A DNA stretch of 22,212 nucleotides from a virus: the IMG/VR virus record IMGVR_UViG_3300025151_000339, positions 1 through 22,212 of that record. One strand, given 5' to 3'. Position numbers and translations under genes: made by a program. Positions within the stretch are counted from its first letter, which is position 1. Every line of letters starts with the position of its first letter. Shown here piece after piece: positions 16,363 to 22,212 of the stretch. Under the pieces are notes generated by a model, which had not been told where the DNA came from, made no database searches, and was given only the letters and a program-made list of their open reading frames with translations.

Positions 16363-16570
16363 AGTAGCGAAAGAACCAATAGTAGATTCAGATGATGATA
16401 TTTCGGCAGATAGATTAAAAAATGCTGCTGCTACAAAAAAATTAGCTATATTTGACGCGTTTGAAATACTTACTAGAATACAACAGGAAGAAGATATGTT
16501 AAATGATAGTAAGCCTAAAGAAAGCAAAGAAAAATCTTTCAAAGGTTTTGCAGAAGGGAGGTCTAAATGA
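16295..16570 (+). CDS. Small helical protein, candidate small terminase subunit
   Basis: From ATG 16295 the product is 91 residues. An in-frame ATG at 16277 would add six residues, but the later start sits behind a more A/T-rich stretch and needs less overlap (68 against 86 bases) with the upstream gene. The protein is helical: KLNIIQAGQKAVEELIKVAK, then RLKNAAATKKLAIFDAFEIL, then an acidic-to-basic tail ending KGFAEGRSK. It ends in an ATGA overlap with the large terminase. Sitting directly before terL, with this size and helical content, it is a natural small terminase candidate, but I see no clear helix-turn-helix. It could instead be a separate assembly factor. Gene reality is well supported, function weakly. 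Confidence 0.65.
   Translation: MKIKETKLNIIQAGQKAVEELIKVAKEPIVDSDDDISADRLKNAAATKKLAIFDAFEILTRIQQEEDMLNDSKPKESKEKSFKGFAEGRSK
16556..16561 (+). promoter_or_regulatory. Strong Shine-Dalgarno (GGGAGG) before the large terminase
   Basis: GGGAGG ends five bases before the terminase ATG at 16567, a near-ideal spacing. Every other start in the window has an A/T-rich leader or a coupled overlap without such a motif. The bases also encode the Glu-Gly-Arg end of the upstream gene. Here the motif decides the start, together with the ATGA overlap. Confidence 0.65.
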
Positions 16571-18789
16571 AATATGAACAAACTTTAGTAAAAGTATTAA
16601 AAGACTATATAAAACCACATACTATAAATAAAAACAATAGGTATAATAAGTGGGAATACGGTTATAACAAAGACCATGATATTGTTGTTATATCTAAAAC
16701 AGGTAAAATTGGTGAGATATACGAAATACAAAATTTAAAAATAGCTTTACCTTTAATAGAAGATAGCTATAAAAGATCTAAAAAAGATTTAGAACAGTAT
16801 TGGGAGCCTTTAGAATATCCTAAAGAATTAAGTAAAATAAAGTCTGTTTTTGAATGGGAAGATTATTCGAGCGATTTTAAAGATAAATGGTATGATTATA
16901 TTGATGAAGAGTTCAAAAGAAGGGAAGACGGTTTTACGTTTAATAACAAAGGCGTGCCTACTTATATTACTGGTTCTCACTACATGTACTTGCAGTGGAC
17001 CAAAATTGATATTGGGCTCCCAGACTTTAGGGAATCAAACAGATTATTCTTTATATTTTGGGAAGCATGTAAAGCGGATCAACGATGCTACGGGATGTGT
17101 TACCTCAAGAATAGACGATCTGGATTTTCATTCATGTCATCGTCTGAAATTGTGCACCAGGCAACAACCTCGCGTGACGCTAGATTTGGTATACTCTCAA
17201 AGACTGGAGCTGATGCTAAGAAAATGTTTACAGACAAGGTGGTACCGATCTCAATTAATTACCCCTTCTTTTTCAAACCCATCCAGGACGGAATGGACAG
17301 GCCGAAGACAGAACTCGCGTACAGGGTCCCGGCGTCAAAGCTTACAAGAAAAAAGCTTGATTCAAAAGAGAAACTTAAAGAGATAGAAGGTTTAGATACA
17401 ACTATAGATTGGAAAAATACAGGTGATAACTCTTATGATGGTGAAAAGCTAAAGTTATTAGCGCATGATGAATCGGGTAAATGGGAAAGACCTGACAACA
17501 TATTAAATAACTGGAGGGTTACTAAAACAACTTTAAGGTTAGGTTCTAGAATAATAGGGAAGTGTATGATGGGCAGTACGTCAAATGCTCTTGAAAAAGG
17601 TGGTGATAATTTTAAAAAATTATATTATGACTCAGACGTTAAGCGTAGAAATCGCAATGGACAAACTAGCTCAGGATTATATTCTTTGTTCATACCTATG
17701 GAATGGAACTACGAAGGATACATTGATATGTATGGAGCACCTGTCTTCGAAGTTAGCAGCGAAAAGGTATATGATAGGTACGGAGACGAAATAGATTTAG
17801 GGGTAATAGAGTATTGGGAAAATGAAGTAGATGGTCTTAAAAATGATCAAGACGGTTTAAACGAATATTATAGGCAATTTCCGAGAACAGAAAGCCATGC
17901 GTTTAGAGATGAAGCAAAGTTATCTTTGTTTAATTTAACTAAATTATACGAACAAATAGATTACAACGACGAAATACAAAGACAAGGGGTTGTAACTGTA
18001 GGCAGTTTCCAGTGGCGAAACGGAATTAAAGACACAACGGTTGAATTCATGCCTAATAAATCAGGAAGATTTAAGGTTAGCTGGATACCAAAAATAGAAA
18101 TGCAAAATCGAGTTCGTTTAAAAAATGGTATTAAATATCCCGCTAATGATCATATAGGTGCTTTTGGATGTGACAGTTATGACATATCTGGAACTGTAGA
18201 TGGGGTAGGATCGAACGGGGCATTGCATGGTTTAACTAAATACTCAATGGAAGATGCTCCTTCTAATAGTTTTTTTCTGGAGTACGTTGCAAGACCTCAA
18301 ACAGCTGAAATATTTTTTGAAGATGTTCTTATGGCTTGCGTTTTTTACGGCATGCCTATATTAGTTGAAAATAATAAGCCTAGGCTTTTATATCATTTTA
18401 AAAGGCGTGGTTATAGAGGTTACTCTATGAATCGACCAGATAAAACATATAATAAGCTATCGTCAACTGAAAAAGAAATAGGTGGGATACCTAATTCATC
18501 AAATGATATTAAACAAGCTCATGCAGCAGCTATTGAGTCTTATATTGAAAAATACGTTGGTAGACTAAATGACGGATATGGAGACATGTATTTTACCAGA
18601 ACTTTAGAAGACTGGTCTAAATTTGATATAAATAATAGAACAAAATATGATGCTTCTATAAGCTCTGGGCTAGCTATAATGGCTTGCAATAGAAATTTAT
18701 ATGCACCAACACAAGAAAGACAAATAAAAAGTATAAATCTTGGTATTAAAAGATACGATAACAAAGGTTCAAGATCAAAAATAATTTAA
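16567..18789 (+). CDS. terL: Terminase large subunit (ATPase-nuclease packaging motor)
   Basis: The 740-residue protein matches the large terminases of crAss-like and related Bacteroidota phages in length and in landmarks. These include VPTYITGSHYMYLQWTKID, then LPDFRESNRLFFIFWEACKA, then an ATPase site. Walker A is K181-N-R-R-S-G186-F-S188, a deviant form with the lysine displaced upstream, like lambda gpA. Walker B is LLAH-D301-E302, and a GSTSN segment at 336-340 fits the coupling motif. The RNase H-like nuclease domain starts around 530, with acidic candidates D536 and D539 (GCDSYD), E601 (LVENN) and a later Asp near the C-terminus. It cuts concatemeric DNA and drives it through the portal into the prohead. 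Its ATG overlaps the upstream stop and has a true Shine-Dalgarno. The stretch 16981-17344 has atypical base and codon use. Confidence 0.9.
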   Translation: MKYEQTLVKVLKDYIKPHTINKNNRYNKWEYGYNKDHDIVVISKTGKIGEIYEIQNLKIALPLIEDSYKRSKKDLEQYWEPLEYPKELSKIKSVFEWEDYSSDFKDKWYDYIDEEFKRREDGFTFNNKGVPTYITGSHYMYLQWTKIDIGLPDFRESNRLFFIFWEACKADQRCYGMCYLKNRRSGFSFMSSSEIVHQATTSRDARFGILSKTGADAKKMFTDKVVPISINYPFFFKPIQDGMDRPKTELAYRVPASKLTRKKLDSKEKLKEIEGLDTTIDWKNTGDNSYDGEKLKLLAHDESGKWERPDNILNNWRVTKTTLRLGSRIIGKCMMGSTSNALEKGGDNFKKLYYDSDVKRRNRNGQTSSGLYSLFIPMEWNYEGYIDMYGAPVFEVSSEKVYDRYGDEIDLGVIEYWENEVDGLKNDQDGLNEYYRQFPRTESHAFRDEAKLSLFNLTKLYEQIDYNDEIQRQGVVTVGSFQWRNGIKDTTVEFMPNKSGRFKVSWIPKIEMQNRVRLKNGIKYPANDHIGAFGCDSYDISGTVDGVGSNGALHGLTKYSMEDAPSNSFFLEYVARPQTAEIFFEDVLMACVFYGMPILVENNKPRLLYHFKRRGYRGYSMNRPDKTYNKLSSTEKEIGGIPNSSNDIKQAHAAAIESYIEKYVGRLNDGYGDMYFTRTLEDWSKFDINNRTKYDASISSGLAIMACNRNLYAPTQERQIKSINLGIKRYDNKGSRSKII
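16981..17344 (+). other. Codon-usage / GC island inside the terminase ATPase
   Basis: By hand count 16981-17340 is 159/360 G+C (44%), peaking at 36/60 (60%) in 17281-17340. Nearby 60-base blocks at 16621 and 17401 are 16/60 and 17/60. Third codon positions are G or C in 16 of 20 codons at 17281-17340 but 4 of 20 at 17401-17460. The reading frame and protein family pattern run through without a break. The island covers the Walker A region. Confidence 0.8.
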
Positions 18790-18793
18790 ATAA

Positions 18794-21214
18794 ATGATTA
18801 ATAAAGCTATAAAAAGTTCCTTCCCCAGCCAAGCGGTTAGTGATTTAGAAAAAATGAGTGTTGAATATGGCTCTCAGGTGGGTAGAGCTATAGAGCACGA
18901 GTGGTTTAGTTCTAAGGATGGTTACAACGGTAAAACCGATTCAGGCAGATACTCTACATCAAGGCAATCGTTTCACTCGTTAAGATTATACGCAAGAGGA
19001 GAGCAGTCAGTACGTAAGTATAAAGACGAGCTATCTATAAACGGAGACTTATCATATATGAATTTAGATTGGAAGCCTGTGCCAATTATACCAAAGTTTG
19101 TTGATATTGTTGTAAATGGTATGGCGGATAGGTCTTATGATATAAAAGCTTACTCTCAGGATCCAGCATCGATAAAAGAAAGAACAGACTATGTAACAAA
19201 AATAGCAGAAGATATGGCTGCTAAACCTTTTAATGATACGGTGGCTGCTCAACTAGGTATTGATATATATCAAACAGATCAGTCAAAATTACCTGAAACT
19301 TCCGAAGAACTAGAGCTACATATGCAGCTTGAATACAAGCAAGCTATTGAAATAGCTGAAGAAGAAGCTATTAACAGCGTGTTTGATAAAAATAAATATG
19401 AATTGATATCTAGACGTATAAATAATGATTTAACAGTTATAGGTATTGGTGCAGCCAAAAGTACATTTAATAAAGCCGAAGGTATTAAAGTTGAATATGT
19501 AGATCCCGCTGATCTTGTGTATTCAAATACTGATTCCCCTTATTTTGACGATATATATTATGTTGGGGAAGTAAAAGAAATTTATTTAAATGAACTTAAA
19601 AAAGAATTTCCAGGATTAACAGATGAGCAGTTAGAATCATATAAAGGTTATAATAATAATTATACCAATATGGGTTACAACTCTAAATCTAATGAAAATA
19701 ATAGTGTATCTGTTTTATATTTTGAATATAAAACTTACGCTAATCAAGTTCATAAAGTAAAGAAAACATCAACAGGTGGGGATAAAGCTATTGAAAAAAA
19801 TGATACTTTTAATCCTCCAGCTTCTGATGATTTTAGTAAAGTAGATAGAGCTATTGAGGTCATATACGAGGGTGTTAAAGTGATAGGTAGTCAAGACGTT
19901 TTAAAGTGGGAGCTTAAAAGGAATATGATGCGACCGAAGGCGGATACTACAAAAGCTCAAATGAGTTATGCTATTTGTGCACCTAGAATATATGAAGGAA
20001 GAATAGAGTCACTTGTAAGTCGTATGACTAATTTTGCTGACATGATTCAGCTAACACATTTAAAGTTACAACAAGTGCTATCAAGAGTTGTACCTGATGG
20101 TGTTTACTTAGATGCAGATGCTTTAGCAGAAATTGATTTAGGTAACGGAACAAATTACAACCCTCAAGAAGCATTAAACATGTATTTCCAAACCGGTAGT
20201 GTTATTGGTAGATCAATGACTCAGGACGGAGATATGAATAGAGGAAGATTACCAATTACCGAACTTAATTCTAGTGGAGGTAACAATAAAATAAGCGCAT
20301 TAATAAATACATATAATTATTATTTACAAATGATGCGTGATGTAACTGGATTAAATGAAGCCAGAGATGGTAGTACTCCAGATAAAAACGCTTTAGTTGG
20401 ATTACAAAAATTAGCAGCCGCTAATTCTAATACAGCAACAAGGCACCTATTGCAATCAAGCTTGTTTATAACCCTATCAATGGCAGAGTGTATTGCAATG
20501 CGTGTGTCTGATGTTATAGAGTTTTCTCCTACTAAAGAATCATTTATAAAAACTTTAGGTAAGTTTAATGTATCAACGTTAGAAGAAATGGCTAACTTGC
20601 ATTTACATGACTTTGGTATATTTTTAGAATTAGCTCCAGATGAAGAAGAAAAGCAAAAATTAGAAAATAATATTCAAGTTGCTTTACAATCTGGGCAAAT
20701 TTATTTAGAAGATGCTATAGAAGTTAGAGAAGTGCGTAATATAAAATTAGCGAACCAGCTTCTTAAAATACGTAGGAAAAAGAAACAGCAGTTAGACCAA
20801 GAGCAACAACAAAGAAACATAGAGGCTCAAACACAATCTAATTCACAATCTGCTCAAGCCGCTGCTCAAGCTGATATGCAAAAACAGCAAGCTTTAACAG
20901 AATCTAAAGCGCAATTGGAACAAGTTAAAAACCAATTAGAAATGGCAAAACTTGAAAGAGAAGCCGCTATAAAGAAAGAATTAATGGAGCATGAGTTTAA
21001 TTTGAATATGCGTTTGCAAGAATTGCAGATGCAGCAAGTTAATCAAAAAGATAAATTTAAAGAAGATCGTAAGGACGAAAGAACAAAAATACAAGCGTCC
21101 CAACAAAGCGAGCTTATAAACCAAAGAAAAAATGATACCGCACCTAAAAGTTTTGAATCCGCAGGTATGGATAACTTAGGTGGGTTTGGGCTAGAACAAT
21201 TTGAGCCTAGATAA
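18794..21214 (+). CDS. Portal protein (crAss-like / Bacteroidota phage type)
   Basis: The 806-residue protein starts four bases after the terminase stop. Landmarks of the large portal family of Bacteroidota phages are visible: FHSLRLYARGEQ, then LDWKPVPIIPKFVDIVVNGM at about residues 93-112, then EYVDPADLVYSN, then R515-DVTG-LNEARDGSTPDKNALVGL followed by NSNTATRHL. The last group is the conserved stem/wing region. Residues about 660-780 are a Gln/Lys/Glu-rich helix with heptad character (QQLDQEQQQRNIEAQ, KAQLEQVKNQLEMAKL, NMRLQELQMQQ), a long coiled coil that may project into the capsid. The portal forms the dodecameric ring at one vertex, nucleates head assembly and is the channel for the terminase. 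Its size and long coiled-coil tail exceed the usual 450-600 residues of other phage portals. Confidence 0.88.
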   Translation: MINKAIKSSFPSQAVSDLEKMSVEYGSQVGRAIEHEWFSSKDGYNGKTDSGRYSTSRQSFHSLRLYARGEQSVRKYKDELSINGDLSYMNLDWKPVPIIPKFVDIVVNGMADRSYDIKAYSQDPASIKERTDYVTKIAEDMAAKPFNDTVAAQLGIDIYQTDQSKLPETSEELELHMQLEYKQAIEIAEEEAINSVFDKNKYELISRRINNDLTVIGIGAAKSTFNKAEGIKVEYVDPADLVYSNTDSPYFDDIYYVGEVKEIYLNELKKEFPGLTDEQLESYKGYNNNYTNMGYNSKSNENNSVSVLYFEYKTYANQVHKVKKTSTGGDKAIEKNDTFNPPASDDFSKVDRAIEVIYEGVKVIGSQDVLKWELKRNMMRPKADTTKAQMSYAICAPRIYEGRIESLVSRMTNFADMIQLTHLKLQQVLSRVVPDGVYLDADALAEIDLGNGTNYNPQEALNMYFQTGSVIGRSMTQDGDMNRGRLPITELNSSGGNNKISALINTYNYYLQMMRDVTGLNEARDGSTPDKNALVGLQKLAAANSNTATRHLLQSSLFITLSMAECIAMRVSDVIEFSPTKESFIKTLGKFNVSTLEEMANLHLHDFGIFLELAPDEEEKQKLENNIQVALQSGQIYLEDAIEVREVRNIKLANQLLKIRRKKKQQLDQEQQQRNIEAQTQSNSQSAQAAAQADMQKQQALTESKAQLEQVKNQLEMAKLEREAAIKKELMEHEFNLNMRLQELQMQQVNQKDKFKEDRKDERTKIQASQQSELINQRKNDTAPKSFESAGMDNLGGFGLEQFEPR

Positions 21215-21243
21215 ATTTTTTAACTATTTAATTATATTATATT

Positions 21244-22212
21244 ATGTCAGAAGAAAACCAACAAATTGAAGAAATTGTTGATGATAGTGTTGTAGAAACA
21301 ACACCAACTGAAACAGTTCAAGAAGATATCTCGTATAAAGAGATAAAAAAAGATGGGACTATAAAATTAGATCTCGCTAAATTAAAAGAATTTCAAACTA
21401 AAAAAACAGATCAAGATGCCAAAAGGAGTGAAGTACATGAAAGCCAAGCCCAAAGCGAAGAAGAAAGTAATAAAGAAGAAAGCGAAGAAAGGGAAGAAGT
21501 CAGCTTACTAGAAGAAGTAACTGAAGAAGAAGAACAAGAAGTTATACAGGCAGAAGCTCCAGTAGCTAATACTGTATTTACAGAAAAAACAGAAACCGAA
21601 CCACAAAGAGTTTTACCAGAAAATATTGAAAGCCTGGTTAAATTTATGGAGGATACCGGTGGAAGTATAGAGGAATATGTTAGATTAAACGCTGACTATT
21701 CAAATGTAGACAATGCTACATTGTTAAAGGAATATTACAAGTCAACTAAAAGTCATTTAGACAATGACGAAATAAACTTTTTAATTGAAGATAAATTTTC
21801 ATATGATGAAGATGAAGATGATGATAGAGATATTAGAAAGAAAAAGTTGGCAATGAAAGAAGAAATTGCAAAAGCTAAGAAATTTCTTAATGGTATGAAA
21901 GATGAGTATTACAAAGAAGTCAAGTTGGGTTCTAAGTTATCATCTGAACAACAAGAAGCTATTAACTTTTACAATCAATACAACCAAGAACAGGCTGCTG
22001 CTAGTGAGGTTCAAAAAAAACAGTACAAGCAATTTGAGCAAAGTACCAATAATGTTTTTGACAATAATTTCAAAGGTTTTGATTTTAAAGTTGGAGATAA
22101 AAAATATAGGTACAATGTAAAAAATGCAAGTGATGTTAAGAATTACCAAAGCGACATATCAAATTTTGTAAGGGAGTTCCTTGACGAAAATGATATGATG
22201 AAAGACGCTAAA
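21244..22212 (+). CDS. Acidic scaffold-like protein (3'-truncated by window end)
   Basis: An ATG at 21244, after an A/T-only leader, opens a frame of 323 codons that runs to the last base without a stop. The first about 125 residues are low-complexity and very acidic (EEIVDDSVVE, EEESNKEESEEREE, EEVTEEEEQE), with an embedded KEIKKDGTIKLDLAKLKEFQ segment. After LPENIESLVKFMEDTGGSIE come helical regions (NADYSNVDNATLLKEYYKS, then KKKLAMKEEIAKAKKFL, then QYNQEQAAASEVQKKQY). An acidic N-terminus with a helical body, directly behind the portal, is what head scaffolding proteins look like, and the major capsid gene usually follows. The scaffold assignment rests on position and composition. The segment TGGSIEEYVRLNADYSN resembles helical segments of similarly placed genes in Bacteroidota phages. 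Confidence 0.75.
   Translation, partial: MSEENQQIEEIVDDSVVETTPTETVQEDISYKEIKKDGTIKLDLAKLKEFQTKKTDQDAKRSEVHESQAQSEEESNKEESEEREEVSLLEEVTEEEEQEVIQAEAPVANTVFTEKTETEPQRVLPENIESLVKFMEDTGGSIEEYVRLNADYSNVDNATLLKEYYKSTKSHLDNDEINFLIEDKFSYDEDEDDDRDIRKKKLAMKEEIAKAKKFLNGMKDEYYKEVKLGSKLSSEQQEAINFYNQYNQEQAAASEVQKKQYKQFEQSTNNVFDNNFKGFDFKVGDKKYRYNVKNASDVKNYQSDISNFVREFLDENDMMKDAK

Noticed and set aside
16850-17386. A 178-codon open frame on the + strand, offset from the terminase frame, with a TTG start
   Set aside because: It lies wholly inside terL, its product has no recognisable pattern, and its openness is explained by the local GC-rich codon use, which removes stop codons. It is kept only as a remote alternative for the codon island.
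21902-22149. Open frames on both strands near the window end, inside the scaffold-like gene
   Set aside because: They overlap the long acidic frame from 21244, which has a proper start context and coding character. The others lack any protein pattern.
1-22212. tRNA genes, integrase, attachment sites or insertion sequences
   Set aside because: The gaps are at most 76 bases and none shows a tRNA-like fold. No recombinase motifs or terminal inverted repeats were seen.

Overview
The window is a stretch of tailed-bacteriophage (or prophage) genome from the virion-structure region. Every supported gene is on the + strand, genes are almost back to back, and no gap exceeds about 80 bases. The sequence is AT-rich. 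Nearly all start codons are preceded by A-rich leaders without a Shine-Dalgarno motif, which is the usual initiation style of Bacteroidota/Flavobacteriia. The protein families (giant modular fibres, a G8-domain protein, a large terminase and portal resembling those of crAss-like and Cellulophaga-type phages) also fit a phage of a marine flavobacterium or other Bacteroidota. The taxonomic placement is inference; no search was run.

Layout. (1) 1-240: C-terminal end of a fibre protein with an S74 intramolecular chaperone, cut by the window edge. (2) 256-1255: three small genes, namely an unknown 75-aa helical protein, a very basic 95-aa protein of the DUF6321-like type, and a holin-like membrane protein. 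(3) 1259-14801: the fibre and adhesion module, consisting of a 244-aa structural protein, a 519-aa repeat fibre, a 64-aa protein, a 933-aa G8/beta-helix protein, a 2489-aa modular fibre ending in a complete S74 domain, and a 253-aa virion-type protein translationally coupled to it. (4) 14847-15185: a small conserved phage protein. (5) 15186-15261: the only gap with visible structure, holding a perfect 22-bp palindrome at the border between fibre and packaging modules. (6) 15262-22212: the assembly and packaging module. It holds a coiled-coil protein, a 76-aa conserved protein, a probable tandem GroES-like protein, a small protein in the position of a small terminase, the large terminase, the portal, and the start of an acidic scaffold-like protein that runs off the window.

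How it works together. The right half would fold and assemble the head: co-chaperonin-like factor, scaffold, portal, then terminase to pump DNA. The left half would build host-recognition fibres, whose trimerisation is assisted by self-cleaving S74 domains. The holin-like gene belongs to lysis; I see no endolysin here.

The most unusual signals are: a codon-usage island of about 360 bp inside the terminase ATPase (GC3 80% against 20% in adjacent 20-codon blocks), a lambda-type displaced-lysine Walker A in the same island, a lone strong Shine-Dalgarno sequence in front of the terminase, the tandem GroES-like protein, and exact in-frame 32-bp direct repeats inside the giant fibre that could delete 1028 residues. 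I did not find a defence system, integrase, tRNA, CRISPR array or other clearly new multi-gene system.
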